A DNA stretch of 64,000 nucleotides from Laguncularia racemosa (taxonomy: Eukaryota; Streptophyta; Magnoliopsida; Myrtales; Combretaceae), in the NCBI GenBank assembly GCA_037954665.1, contig JBBMOL010000137.1, positions 1,798,001 through 1,862,000 on the forward strand. The letters are read 5' to 3'. How positions within the stretch are numbered: the stretch's first letter is position 1; each line of letters starts with the position of its first letter. Below, one piece after another: positions 23,287 to 35,960 of the stretch. The notes under the pieces were generated by a model, which was given only the letters and a program-made list of their open reading frames with translations, was not told where the DNA came from and ran no database searches. Position numbers and translations under genes: made by a program.

Positions 23287-24983
23287 TGATAGAGCCATTT
23301 TATACTCAATCTTTATAGTATGAAGTGTGTTAATTTATTATAGATTTTATAGAAATCATAAGGAAATGGTACTTAATTCTATTATGGTGATAAATCAAGT
23401 TAAATGGAGTCAAGGGTGCTAATTCAAGTAAATTAGAGAAGTCATCTACAACTTGGATCAAAGACAAGGATTTACACCGCCGGAGGAAAGTACATGGGCA
23501 TGTAGTTGAAGTACACGGCCGTGTACTTAGTTTTGAAGCTACAGGAAACTACACGGTTGAAGTACACGACCGTGTATCTGTCTTGAAGAATCCACGGGAA
23601 AATACACGGTTGAAGTACACGACCGTGTATCTGTCTAAAAGGAGGCACGTTTTGAAGCACGGCCATGGTTCAAACCGTGCTATACACTGCACAAGAAGGT
23701 GGAAATGTGGACTTCCAACAGAGAGAGACACGGCTCGTGATCTAGCCTTGGTGGAAACCGTGCTTGAAGCCGTGGTGGAAGTTGAAATGGAAGACGTGCC
23801 AAGGATGAGAAATTGTGGAACATCAACCAGAGGATGGCACGACTTGAGATCTGGCCGTAGTTGAAGCCGTGGTACACACTGATCACGGATGAAGACTTGT
23901 AGATTACCCACAGAGGAAGGCACGGCTTGACCCACGGCCGTGTTGTAGGGCGTGCCAGGCGGACGATTATTTTCTTCTCGAGATTTACTTGAAAAAGGAA
24001 AGATATTTTCGTATCTTGCTAGCAAAAGATCACCTGCCATTCCTTTAACAATATAAATAGAACGAACCCTAGAGGGTTAGGAGAATTTTGAATCATCTTG
24101 GAGACAAGAAGGAAGGAAGAAAGCAAAGCAAGAAGACCGAGAGCTGAGGCTTGTTATGTTTTTACTTTTAATTTTCGTTTTTATGATGAACATGCGTAGC
24201 TAAGTAGTTTTTCTAGCCAAAGGGTCATAGAAGTTTGATTCTCCACGAATTGTGATATCTAATTAAATTGTATTTAATCTATTCTTTGTTTTTGGATATT
24301 CATATATCTTCTAAACGTCTTGTCATTATTATCTTTGTTGATTGGTATGAATTAGAGCTCTTCTACTCAATTAGCAAGTTAATATATTATCAACTAGCAC
24401 ATCAAATCCGTAATTGTTTGATAGTTCTAGTCTCGGTGACACGATAACAAGTTTGATTATGAAATAGATGATCGAATTCATGTTATGGAGATGTATGATC
24501 TTGTTTAAATAGGTTATCTTATAATCTACTAGCATGAATTGGTGGTCTCTCTTGTTTTTAAGGCTATTGATAGATTAAATCCTAAGAGCTTGTTTAGGGT
24601 TGTCTAATCGATAAGAGAAGTAATCAAAGAGCTTGTTTTGATTATCGAAGAAGTAAGGAGAGATAGGTTATTAGAGCTTGTTAATAACCATAACCAGTTT
24701 ATCTAGAAATAAGGATAGAAGACATTTGCATCGATGATCAATTCCTAGAGTTAAACTATCTTGATTCCTTTTGCTAGGCTTTTATCAATATTCGGCTTTA
24801 TTATTTTGTTTCAACATTATTTGATTCATAAACAAACCCCCCATTTTTCTTTTCTTCTTTATTCTCTTTGAATAGAAATATATTTAACCAATCCCTGTGG
24901 ATTCGACCCTACTCACCACTATATGCAAATCATATAATTGTCTAGGAGTAGGTTTTTATTTTTGTTGGATTCGACACCCATCA
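23287..24983 (+). repeat. Element B 5' LTR
   Basis: 1697 bp; starts TGATAGAGCC and ends CACCCATCA. It contains several ACACGGCCGTGT-type palindromes at 23511-23680, including a perfect 16 bp palindrome GTACACGGCCGTGTAC at 23511-23526. A possible TATA box (ACAATATAAATAG) is near 24048. It is essentially colinear with the second LTR. Confidence 0.93.
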
Positions 24984-24988
24984 AATTT

Positions 24989-25006
24989 TGGCGTCATTGT
25001 CGGGGA
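24989..25006 (+). promoter_or_regulatory. Element B primer-binding site (tRNA-Asp), mutated
   Basis: TGGCGTCATTGTCGGGGA. This is the tRNA-Asp complement with three transition changes relative to the intact copies at 38239-38256 and 50056-50073, all at cytosines of CpG/CHG context. It lies 5 bp after the LTR. Confidence 0.9.
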
Positions 25007-25034
25007 TTGGTGTCAAATTTATTTCTATTCTTGT

Positions 25035-26333
25035 ATGACTCGTTCTTCTCATACAGGTGCACTCACTTATAATCCGGAGATTGAGAAGACTCTTAAGAGG
25101 CTATGAAGAGAAGCTAGATCATCCTCTGGACTGAACTTGGCATCAGATTTGTCGGATTCATCCATTGATTCTGAAAAAGAAGACGATATGGCAAATCCCG
25201 AAAGAACATTGCGAGAATTAGCTGCACCGGATGTGAATCAAAAACCCCTTTGTATTCCCTATCTCGAACTAGCTGTTGAATTCGAGTTGAAATCTGGGTT
25301 GATGCATCTGCTACCCACCTTTCATGGTCTTGAGAATGAAGATCCTCACAAACATTTGAAAGAGTTTCATATAGTGTGTTCTAGTATGAGGCCGTAAGGA
25401 ATAACCGATGATCAAATCAAGTTACGTGCTTTTCCATTCTCTTTAAGTACTAAAGCTAAAGATTGGTTGTTTTATTTGCCTCCGGGTTCTATAACCACTT
25501 GGACAGATATGGTGAGACTCTTCTTGGATAAATGTTTCCCCGCATCTAGAGCTGCTGGTATAAGAAGAGAAATTTGTGGTATCAAACAGAGGGACACCGA
25601 GACTCTTCACAAGTATTGGGAGAGGTTCAAGCAACTTTGTGCAAGCTGTCCACAACATGGGATATCTGAACAACTTCTCATCCAATACTTCTATGAAGGA
25701 TTGCTTCTGATGGAGAGGAAGATGATGGATGCTGCAAGTGGAGGCGCCATAGTAAACAAAACCCCTGGTCAAGCTAGGGAATTGATCTCCATTATGGCTG
25801 CTAATTCGCAACAATTTGGGTATAGGCATGGTACATCTTTAAGGAAGGTAAATGAGGTAAGTGTGTCTAACCTTGAACATCAAATTTCTAACCTAACCTC
25901 CCTTGTGCAGTAGCTAGCTCTTGGAAATACCCAGTAGGTGAAGGCTTGTGGAATTTGTGCTGCTCCTAATCACCCTACCGACATGTGCCCCACATTGCAA
26001 GATGACAATCATGAACACGCCAAGGTTGTAGGAGGATTCTCGGGACAACCACAAAGGAAATATGATCCCTACTTGAATACTTATAATCCTGGATGGAGGG
26101 ATCATCCTAACTTCAGATATGGCAATAAACCACAAAACTTCCAACAATTCCAACCTAAGCCATCAAACCAAGTACCACAAGCTCCTTCCACTTCAGGTAT
26201 GTCTCTTGAGGAAATTGTTAAATCACTTGCCGTTAATACAAAACAATTTCAGGACGAGACAAAGCAGAGCATCCACAACTTGGAAAATCAGGTAAGCCAA
26301 CTTGCTTCTTCTATAAACAGGTTAGAAACTTAA
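25035..26333 (+). pseudogene. Element B gag (Athila-like)
   Basis: Gag starts MTRSSHTGALTYNPEIEKTL at the ATG at 25035, 29 bp after the PBS. Capsid region 25443-25912: DWLFYLPPGSITTWTDMVRL, FLDKCFPASRAAGIRREI and YEGLLLMERKMMDAASGG, typical of Athila/Tat gag. A CGIC...HPTDMCP zinc knuckle is at about 25944-25997, followed by a Gln/Pro-rich stretch (YNPGWRDHPNFRYGN) and a predicted coiled coil (EEIVKSLAVNTKQFQDETKQ). In-frame stops occur near 25104, 25396, 25911 and 25935, mostly explainable as CGA-to-TGA or CAG-to-TAG decay. It remains long and well preserved between stops. Confidence 0.88.
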
Positions 26334-27470
26334 GGTAAGTTACCTTCTCAAACTATTACAAATCCAAAGCAAAGCGCTAATGCAATTACCTTGAGAAGTG
26401 GGACGAAATTGTAGGGATCAAATGAGAAAGGACACCGAACCAATCTTGAGAAAGAGACTGAGAAAGAGACTGCAACTCCAAGTCAGTAGAACAACCAGAT
26501 CAAAGGATCCCTTGTTGAACCACCAAAAGTCATGACAACAGCACCTCCTTTCCCCTCTAGATTAGCGAAAACCAAGAATGAAGCTGAAGAAAAGGAGATT
26601 CTTGAAACTTTTCGCAAAGTTGAGGTAAATATTCCTTTGCTGGATGCAATTAAGCAAGTACCTCATTATGCTAAATTTCTCAAAGAATTGTGCACTAACA
26701 AAAGAAAGCTGAAAGGTAATGAAAAGATTAGTGTGGGTGAGAATGTTTTAGCTATTCTTCAGAAGAAGCTTCCTCCTAAATGTAAGTATCCAGGTATGTT
26801 TACTATTCCTTGCAAAATAGGTAATCTTGGAATCGCTAAAGCTATGTGTGATTTAGGAGCTTCAATCAATGTTATGCCTTTATCTGTTTATCAAAGCTTG
26901 AATGTTGGTCCCTTGAAGGAAACAGGTGTTATTATTCAACTTGCTGATAGGTCCAATGTCTATCCTGAGGGAGTCCTAGAAGATGTTTTAGTACAAGTTA
27001 ATGGGTTGGTTTTCCCTGCAGATTTTTATGTGCTTGACATGGAGAATGATGATTCTCGTAATTCCTCAATGATATTATTAGGGAGACCATTTCTTAAGAC
27101 ATCCAGAACGAAAATTGATGTACATGACGGTAACCTCACTATGGAATTTGATGGTGAAGTGATTAAATTTAACATTTATGATGCCATGAAATATCCTAGT
27201 GATATCTCCCCTGTTTTTGTTGTGGCTGTTATTGACCCATTAACACAGGCTACTTTTGATTTTATAGACGATGATGAGTTGAAAATTGTACTTAATAGGA
27301 GTCTTACTATTAATACATTGAAAACTCTTAAGGAGAAGCTTGTAATATCCTCTGATTTGCAGGACATGATTTGGGAGTTGGAATCATTAAAACCTACCAG
27401 GTATGATGTGTCCTACATTAATTTACCCCCTTCTAACACAATACTTCTTCCCTCTATTGTGCAGGCACCA
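26334..27470 (+). pseudogene. Element B protease and linker
   Basis: After three stops in a Glu-rich linker, a 602-codon open frame begins (26532-28340). FLKELCTNKRKL and PPKCKYPGMFTIPCKIG precede the protease signature AMCDLGASINVMPLSVY (near 26850), where the catalytic motif is D-L-G as in Athila-type elements. ILLGRPFLKTSRTKIDVH (flap/C-terminal region) is near 27070. The long open frame and intact motifs make this the best preserved protease in the window. Confidence 0.9.
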
Positions 27471-29010
27471 AAGTTGGAATTAAAACACTTACCCGAACAT
27501 CTAAAGTACATCTTCTTAGGAGAAAATGAGACTCTTGCTGTGATAGTCTCTAACAAACTAAGTACTTTAGAAGAAGAAAAGTTTATTGGGGTGTTAAGAG
27601 AGTATAAAGAAGCCATTGGATGGTCTATAGCAGATATCAAAGGACTAAGCCCCTCCACATGCATGCACAAGATTTTAATGGAAGATAATTGCAAACCTTC
27701 AAGGGAAGTTCAGCGTCGTTTGAACCCGCCTATGATGGAGGTAGTTAAGGAAGAGATCTTGAAACTTCTTGATGCAGGTATGATCTATCCAATTTCCGAT
27801 AGCAAATGGGTAAGTCCAATTCAAGTTGTTCCAAAGAAAACAGGCTTGACTGTGATTGAAAACTCTGATGGTGAGTTAATTCCCACTCGGGTTCAGAATG
27901 GTTGGAGGGTTTGTGTTGATTACAGAAAGTTAAATGCGTCAACTAGAAAAGATCACTTCCCTCTTCCTTTTCTTGATCAGATGCTTGAACGTTTGGCTGG
28001 CCATTCTCACTATTGTTGTCTTGATGGTTATTCAGGTTTTCCTCAAATTCCAGTGGCACCAGAAGATCAAGAGAAGACTACTTTCACTTGTCCATTCGGT
28101 ACTTTTGCATATCGAAGGATTCCTTTTGGGCTCTGCAATGCCCCAGCCACATTCCAAAGGTGTATGGTTAGTATATTTTCATATTATGTGGAAAATATCA
28201 TAGAGGTTTTCATGGATGACTTCACCGTCTATGGTAATTCTTTTTATTCATGTTTGACTAACCTTACAAAAGTGCTTCAAAGATGTATAGATAAGAACCT
28301 AGTGTTGAATTATGAAAAATGTCACTTTATGGTTGAATAGAGTCTCATTTTAGGTCATATTGTATCCTCTAAGGGGCTTGAAGTCGATAAAGCTAAGATA
28401 GAAGTGATTAAATCTTTACCTTACCCCATAAGTGTACGGGAAATTCGCTCTTTTCTTGGGAGTGTAGGATTCTATCGACGCTTCATCAAGGATTTTTCCA
28501 AAATTACTCAACCCCTATGTCGATTGCTGCAAAAAGAAGTGACATTTGAGTTCGATGAGGCCTGTAAGCACGCTTTTGACACATTGAGGGATAAGTTGAC
28601 TTCTACTCCAATCATCCAACCACCTGACTGGAACCATTCCTTTGAAATTATGTGTGATGCGAGCAATTATGCAGTTGGAGTCGTTCTTAGCCAAAGAGTT
28701 GGAAGAGCTTCTCATGTCATTTATTATGCTTCCAGAACATTAGATAATGCTCAATGCAACTATTCCACAACGGAAAAAGAACTCTTGGCTGTTGTTTTTG
28801 CATTAGAAAAATTCAGATCATATTTACTTGGTACTAAGGTAATTGTTTACTCTGATCATGCAACTCTCAAATACCTGCTCGCGAAGAAGGAGGCGAAACC
28901 AAGACTTATTCGATGGATACTCTTATTACAAGAGTTTGGTCTGGAAATACACGATAGGAAAGGCTCTGAAAACTTAGTTGCCGACCACCTCAGTAGAATA
29001 CCTATCAGTG
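27471..29010 (+). pseudogene. Element B reverse transcriptase and RNase H
   Basis: RT: RRLNPPMMEVVKEEILKLLD, WVSPIQVVPKKTG, VCVDYRKLNASTRKDHFPLP, FAYRRIPFGLCNAPATFQRC, and the catalytic box EVFMDDFTVYG near 28205-28237 (F-x-DD form, both Asp present). A TAG stop at 28338-28340 follows KCHFMVE. The frame resumes with ILGHIVSSKGLEVDKAK and SFLGSVGFYRRFIKDFSK. RNase H: MCDASNYAVGVVLSQR, TEKELLAVVFALEKFRSYL and YSDHATLKYLL, with D, E and D catalytic residues retained, ending near LVADHLSRIP. One stop is visible; otherwise well preserved. Confidence 0.92.
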
Positions 29011-30375
29011 AAGGGTCAACAACAATACAAGATGATTTCCCATATGAGTATCTCTTTTCTATCCAAAAGACAATTCTGTGGTATGCCGATATTGTCAACT
29101 ATTTAGTTACTAAGACACTACCAAGTGATTTGTCTAGGGCTCAAAAAGATGAAATTAAAAGTGATGCTAAGTACTATGTATGGGATGATCCATATTTGTG
29201 GAAACATTGTGCTGATCAGATCATTAGAAGGTGTATTTCTCAAGACGGTATTCCTTCTTTCTTGCAATTTTGTCACTCATATGCATGTGGTGGACATTTT
29301 GGCCCTAAGAGGACAGCTCAAAAGGTATTAGGATGTGGTTTATTTTGGCCTACATTGTTTCGTGATTCTTTTATGTTTTGTAAGTCTTGTGAACAATGTC
29401 AAAAAATTGGCAACTTAGGACGTAGAGACCAAATGCCACTTACCCCTATTCTTGCATGTGAAATATTTGATATATGGGGTATTGACTTTATGGGTCCTTT
29501 TCCTCCTTCTTTCGGTAATGTTTACATCCTTCTTGCTGTGGATTATGTTTCAAAATGGGTGGAAGCCAAAGCAACCCGAACTAATGATGCCAAAGTTGTT
29601 GTGGATTTTGTTAAATCTCATATTTTTGCTAGGTTCGGGACACCAAAGGCTCTTATCAGTGATCGTGGTACACACTTTTGTAATAGAGTAGTGGAAACTC
29701 TACTAAAAAAATACAGGGTCACTCATCGCACTTCCACCGCATACCACCCTCAAACCAATGGATTGGCAGAAGTTTCAAATCGAGAAATCAAGTCTATTCT
29801 GGAAAAAAACCGTCAATCCAAGCAAGAAGGATTGGAGCACAAGACTTGAAGATGCATCATGGGCCTACCGGACAGCTTACAAGACCCCTATAAGTATGTC
29901 TCCTTACCGTTTGATATTTGGCAAACCGTGTCACCTCCCTGTGGAGCTGGAACATAGGGCGTACTGGGCTGTAAAACAATGTAACATGCGAATGGATGAG
30001 GTTGGTGAGCATAGAAAACTTCAATTACAAGAACTTGAGGAAATTCGAAGAGAAGCTTATGAGAGTACTAAAATCTACAAGGAAAAAACAAAGAATTTTC
30101 ATGATCAAATGATTTCCCGAAAGAATTTTTCTGTAGGTCAAAAAGTACTACTTTATCATTCTCGATTGAAGTTGTTCTCTGGAAAACTACAATCACGGTG
30201 GATTGGTCCTTTTGTTATCACTAACATATTTTCCCATGGTGCAGTTGAGATCGCAAGTCTTGAAACTGGTAAGAACTTCAAAGTCAATGGTCATCGCTTG
30301 AAACCTTTTTATGAAGGATTTCAAGTATGTAATATTGAAGAAACCAGTTTAACTCACCCCGAGTATTGCGATTAA
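29011..30375 (+). pseudogene. Element B integrase
   Basis: HHCC domain: CHSYACGGHFGPKRTAQKVL ... CKSCEQCQ (29270-29400). Core: WGIDFMGPFPPSFGN (first Asp, near 29482), LISDRGTHF (second Asp, near 29662) and TNGLAEVSNREIKS (Glu, near 29770). A frameshift in an A-run near 29803-29810 moves the frame from 28404-29849 to 29758-30375. The C-terminal part is intact: SWAYRTAYKTPISMSPYRL, FGKPCHLPVELEHRAYW, RLKLFSGKLQSRWIGPF and FKVNGHRLKPFY. There is no chromodomain, as expected for Athila/Tat. It stops at 30375. Confidence 0.92.
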
Positions 30376-31746
30376 TTACAGTAACGTCTAGCCAAAGATG
30401 TTAAAGAAAGGCGCTTCATGGGAGGCAACCCATGTCAAAAAAAAAAAAATTAATTTAGTTTTGTTTTGTTTTAGTTTTGTTTTGATTTTAGTTTTTTTTT
30501 TATTCTTTCTTGTGGATTAGTTACAGCAAGGATACATATCATCAGATGACACTCTCTAGTGCTTAAGGGGAGAACTCCAAATACCAGTGAAGTACCAGTA
30601 TTTCCTTTCTCTTATTCTCTAATGTTCCTTATGTTGTTAATTCATCTTTAATTGTGCTGAATTAGGAACAGTGAGGACATTGTTCAAGCTAAGTGTGGGG
30701 GAGAGGATAATAAAATATAGAGAATAGAGAACTGACTTATACTCTGAATGTTTGTCCTTAAGCAATTTTAAGCCATGTTTTTTCAAAATTATCATGAAAT
30801 CTGGAGATTGTACTAAATGTTATAATAAGCATCTACAAAATGTGAAATTGACTTGTTCAAATGCTTTACTCACCTACTGTTGTGATTAGAATACTTGGTT
30901 AAAATTAAGTAGTGAAATCTTTCAAAAACAAATTTACCTTGTATTTAGCTTTAGAATTGGAAGTCTAAGAGTAAGTCGAGTCCCTAAGTGAAAAATAAAC
31001 AAGTTTACTTCTAGGTTATATTAGCAACTGTATACTCTTTGAAGTTGTTCTAATATATATATATATAATAATAATAAATCAAGCATAGCCATTACTCCAA
31101 TGATTCAACTAATTTAGTTAAGAGTATTCAAACTTGAATGTTAGAGTGAGGAAGAGTCCATAGGGGTATCTCAAAACCCGGTCACTTGAATGACGAGCTC
31201 GGGATGTGCCGACTCAATGAACTCACCATAACGATAAGGGCGAAAAAGGCAAAAGTTCATGAAAAGAAGCGGGCAAAAACCCGTCAAAATAGATGCTTGA
31301 TTAAATCAAAAGAACAATGAATGGAAACATTCATTGAATTAAACAAGACTTATAATAGAAAGGGAGAAAATCTATGGAAAAAGTTGATACTATATGCTTT
31401 TACTTTATGTTGCAAGGATTATACACTTGATAATATCCAATGAAGTTTAATTGGGTGTTTTTCCTTAATGGATTAAGTATTTACTTTTGGAATAAATATT
31501 CATTTGCTAAACATGAAGATTAAAGTTTGTTTTGTTTAGATTAGCTATTAAATTTTATCCATGGTAATTTGAACACATGAAACCAGTTTGGTTGAAGTAG
31601 TAGACATTAAAATTACAAGTCATGAATTACAAATGAACAGATGCTTGGAATGATGAAAAGAAATTTTTGTATAATCTATGACGGATTTCTCAATTGATTT
31701 GATTCATTTTCTTGAGGAAAAGCAAGAGTTTAAGTGTGGGGGAATT
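30376..31746 (+). other. Element B post-pol region, no ORF3; two polypurine-like tracts
   Basis: Non-coding, AT-rich. AAGTGTGGGGGAGAGG near 30690 resembles the terminal polypurine tract AAGTGTGGGGGAATT just before the LTR at 31747. A conserved block shared with element E lies at 31166-31205 (GGGGTATCTCAAAACC, then ACTTGAATGACGAGCTCGGG). An AT dinucleotide run is at 31051-31077. The env-position ORF present in element E is absent. Confidence 0.8.
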
Positions 31747-32193
31747 TGATAGAGCCATTTTATACTCAATCTTTATAGTATGAAGTGTGTTAATTTATTA
31801 TAGATTTTATAGAAATCATAAGGAAATGGTACTTGATTCTATTATGGTGATAAATCAGGTTAAATGGAGTCAAGGGTGCTAATTCAAGTAAATTAGAGAA
31901 GTCATCTACAACTTAGATCAAAGACAAGGATTTACACCACCGGAGGAAAGTACATAGGCGTGTAGTTGAAGTACACGGCCGTGTACTTAGTTTTGAAGCC
32001 ACAGGAAACTACACGGTTGAAGTACACGATCGTGTATCTGTCTTGAAGAATCCACGGGAAAATACACGGTTGAAGTACACGACCGTGTATCTGTCTAGAA
32101 GGAGGCACATTTTGAAGCACGGCCATGGTTCAAACCGTGCTATACACTGCACAAGAAGGTGGAAATGTGGACTTCCAATAGAGAGAGACACGA

Positions 32194-33201
32194 TGATGGG
32201 AAAAATTCTGGCACTGTCAACCTTTTCATAATCCAATCTAGATGATTGACCAAATTGCTCATATTTTATCTTATGTCTTTATTTCTAATAAACTTTGAGA
32301 ATAATCTTACAGGTACAATTATATATCTCCATGGGATGCCAAAATGTCCTACAACTTCAATTGGACACAGGACATTTTTCAAGGTAACAATCAAAGGCCC
32401 GCTGCGATTGTTCTCTATTCTGAGGCATTGGATCATGAAGATTTATGTTATTTTGTATCTTGTAAATGTTTATTGAACTATTTTGGTTGTATTTTGGTTT
32501 TGGGACACTTTTATTTCCATGTAACTTTCATTTAGGGTTAGCCACCTTAAAAGTGGCAAACTTGTAATTTTGAGCACTTTTTTAACCCTAGAAGTAGCAA
32601 GTATAAATACTTGCTTAAGAGAGGGTTTAGGGAGCTTATTTTTTGCAGAATATACACCTCTTTTCACGTGTGAATTAGGGTTCATACCTTGGTTCCAACT
32701 CTTATCAATTTCAATTCCAAGACTTGAAATTGTGGCGAGTGCAACTTCTTGAAATTTTGAGTTATATCAATTTCATTTTGTTGTAATTTCTTTTCTTCTT
32801 TAGTGTGTTGTATCTAGGGTTGATTTGAGATAGTTCTTGGTCAGAATTACTTGTTGTTATTCATGAATTCTTATGCTTATTTGAAGGAATTATCAAATTG
32901 ATCTGATTCATCTTTGAGGATTTCCTTGATAACGTGTTCTTCATTATTGGAAAAGGAATCTTACTTTATGGTTTTCTTTGTCAAATTGAGGCTTCATTTG
33001 CGTGGATTATATGATATTAGAGTGTTGTTAGAAGGAATTTTCTTTGGGGTATTCTGATTATATTATTGGTTGATTGAATTTCATCATTTCAACATTAGGG
33101 TTCATTTGAAAAGTGCCATTTTTGGATCCGATTTTGCCTAGACTTGAAATAGTTGATCTTAAGTCTTTTGGATGTGCTTTAAAGAGTGATTAGGCACATC
33201 A
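32194..33201 (+). repeat. Element D 5' LTR
   Basis: 1008 bp; TGATGGGAAAA ... GGCACATCA. The TATA box lies inside a perfect palindrome GCAAGTATAAATACTTGC (32597-32614). GGGTTTAGGG (telo-box like) follows about 12 bp downstream. It lacks the U5 extension seen in F. Confidence 0.93.
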
Positions 33202-34131
33202 TCTTTTTGGTATCAGAGCATTTGTTGAGAGAAGGGAATTGGTTGTATTCAATTTCGTGGAAGTGATCAACAATTAGGGTTGATCAAGTGGAAAAAAACG
33301 CAATTGTGTAGTTGTTGTTGTTATTGTAGTTTGAGATTGCGAAATTGTTTTGGATTGGGATTTGATTTGCTGATTGTTGGAGTTGATTTGGGAAGGTTAT
33401 TATATCACTTTATGGACACTAATTCACGTGGAAGAGCAGAAGTATAAAGTGAAGTTACTTTAGCAAATTGTTTTGAAATTGTGAAACTTACCAATTGTTA
33501 CCGTGGAGTAGCTTGTGGCGTGTGGAGTTGTGAAGTTTGTTGTTTGAATTCTATTGTGTAATTCTGAATTTGTGAAGTTAAATTTGCAGATTACATTAAG
33601 TTTTGTTAGTAAGGAATTATTTGAATTCAAATCATATGCAATTAAGTTGTGGGAGTTAATGATTGTTATTTGAATTTGAATTCATTGTTACCAATTGAGG
33701 AAGGCTTGCAATAAGTGAAGTTATTTGAAATTCAAATTGAAAGTTGCTGCCTATAGTGGGATTCGGAATTCATTTTGGGAAAGCTACTTATTAATCTCTT
33801 GTCTTCATTATTTTCCATGGAAGTTGAAGATTACTTGTATTCATTATTCACTTTGTTGTTGCCGTGGAAGTATTACATATTAATTGTAGTTGTTGCTTGT
33901 GTATTGCCGTGGAGTAAACTTGTGGAAATTAATTTTGCTGCACCGTGTACTTGTGGCTTGTTGTGGAGGAGAGTATTACACGTGAGTTGCAATTATAAAT
34001 TGTAACATTAAGTGGGTTTGTTGTTTGTCTTTTGTAGTTACTATTGTGTGGAGTTTAAGGAAGTATTGTAGTGGAAGTGTATATCCTTGAATCATATCAT
34101 TTTGAGGAACAATATATAAGGATCTACAAAT
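33202..34131 (+). promoter_or_regulatory. Element D primer-binding site and leader
   Basis: TGGTATCAGAGC at 33208-33219, 6 bp after the LTR, is a perfect 12 nt match to the 3' end of initiator tRNA-Met. The roughly 0.9 kb G/T-rich leader has no supported ORF and corresponds to the leader of F. Confidence 0.88.
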
Positions 34132-35839
34132 ATGTCTAATGATAGTGTGAATGGGGAATTGGGTGAAGAAGCCAATAGCTAGGTTGGTGGAGGACATGGT
34201 CGTAATGTGGCAGGCAGAAGAACTTTGGAGGAACAACTTCAGGAGCTTACTACTATAGTTGCTACACTAGCAACTAGAGTTGACAGGATGACTTTACCAC
34301 AACCACCAGTGGTAAACCAACTAGCACTACCTCGAGTAGCTCCACAAAACCCTCATCAAAATAGAGTAGTGGAAGAAAGAGATGACAATTTTGGAGTCAA
34401 CCTAAATCAGAATAGGGATTTCAGGCCACCTCGGGGTTTGGAATATGTGAAACTACAGATGCCATCCTATGATGGTAAGGGATCAGCAGATGAGTACCTG
34501 GACTGGGAGGATAAGGTCGAAGGTCTTTTCGAATGTTTTGAGATTGACGACAGTACCAGGGTCAAATTGGCTACAGTTGAATTTGTAGGGTATGCTGCAC
34601 TTTGGTGGAAGAATCTGATCGTCAATAGGCATCGGGATGGAGAGGCTGAAGTTTAGACCTGGAGGGATATGAAGAGGTTGTTAAGGAAAAGGTTCATTCC
34701 TGAGCACTACAAACAGGAGCTGTTTATGCGACTGCAAACCTTGAGGCAGGGGGGCAAAACAGTAGATGATTATGTGCAGGAATTTGAGACCCTTATGATT
34801 AGGTGTGGGTCTGTTGAGCCTCCGGAACAAACTATAGCATGATTTGTCTCAGGTCTAAAATATGAGATAGCGTGTATTGTTGAGCTACAGTGCTACACCA
34901 CACTTGATGAGGCTATTCAGTTGGCCTTAAAAGCAGAGAGACAGAGGAGGTCCAACTTCTTTAGGGCTCCTAGCAGCAGACCCAATACTACTAATAGACC
35001 CATCTCAGCCGATAGTCGATCAGGGGGAGCAAAGGCGGTTGGTGAGGTAGTCAAGACAGTGGACACTACTATCCCAACCATTATTAGGGAAAACTTACCC
35101 ACTAGGAAGGGTAAAGAGGTCATGGCACCAGAAACGAGGCAGACTGTTCCCGGATCTACTAGTGGGAAAGCACGCCAGATTAAATGTTTTAAATGCATGG
35201 GATTTGGGCATATGGCTGCATAGTGTCCAAATAAGAGGGTGATGACTATTATGGAAGACATTGGAGAGGATACTGAGGATGACCATGAACAGATTGAGCC
35301 TACAGATCTACCAACAGCATTGTAGGAATATTATGATGATCAGAATGCAAATGTGCCTGAGGAGCATACTGGAGGAAAATATCTATCCCTCAATGTATTA
35401 CGCAGGATTTTATCCACATCTCCTGATATCAGTGACATTCAGAGGGAGAACATATTTCATACCTCTTACAGAATCAGAGGTAACCTTTGTGTACTCATCA
35501 TCGATAGTGGTAGTTGCATGAATGTTATATCTGCTGCACTAGTAGACAAATTACAACTGTCTACTATACCTCATCCTAGTCCTTATCATTTGCATTGGCT
35601 GGACAATAGAGGTAGTATGCAAGTTACCCTTAGGGCAAAGGTTCCAGTGAGTGTCAGGCAGAACTATCATGATGAGATCCTTTGTGATATAGTTCCTATG
35701 CATGCATTCCATTTGCTGTTAGGTCGGCCCTGGTTGTATGATCGACGGGTGATACATGATGGGTTTGAAAATACCTACATGTTCAGCATGGGCGAGACAC
35801 GCATAATCCTATTACCAATGACTCCATCTGAGGTCTAGA
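34132..35839 (+). pseudogene. Element D gag-protease frame with several in-frame stops
   Basis: A single frame from the ATG at 34132 (MSNDSVNGELGEEANS, then TAG at 34180) to a TAG ending PSEV (35837-35839). Gag: RTLEEQLQELTTIVATLATR, FRPPRGLEYVKLQMPSYDGK, ALWWKNLIVNRHRDGE, RFIPEHYKQELFMRLQTLRQ. Zinc knuckle KCFKCMGFGHMAA-TAG-CPNKR. Protease has LIIDSGSCMNVIS (DSG) and LLLGRPWLYDRRVIHDGFE. Stops lie at 34180, 34654, 34840, about 35221 and about 35323. Those at 34180 and in the zinc knuckle are shared with F; the others (TAG for CAG, TGA for CGA) are private. There is no RT, RNase H or integrase. Confidence 0.92.
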
Positions 35840-35960
35840 GTTTTCAGAAAGAGGTCAGGCAACCGTCTACTACCATGGTTAGTCGGGGAAGCAGAACAAC
35901 AGAGATCCTAGGGTTCAATTCCACAACTGATCCTCTAAATTTGAGGGCAAATCTTTCAGA

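Noticed and set aside
23472..24040. Overlapping ORFs in the B 5' LTR
   Set aside because: Generated by repeated cacggccgtg motifs; the same ORFs recur in the second LTR and have no independent support.
32626..32640. Interstitial telomere repeat (GGGTTTAGGG) in the D LTR
   Set aside because: Only about 1.4 units, present in several family LTRs; more likely a telo-box-like promoter element or chance than telomeric DNA.
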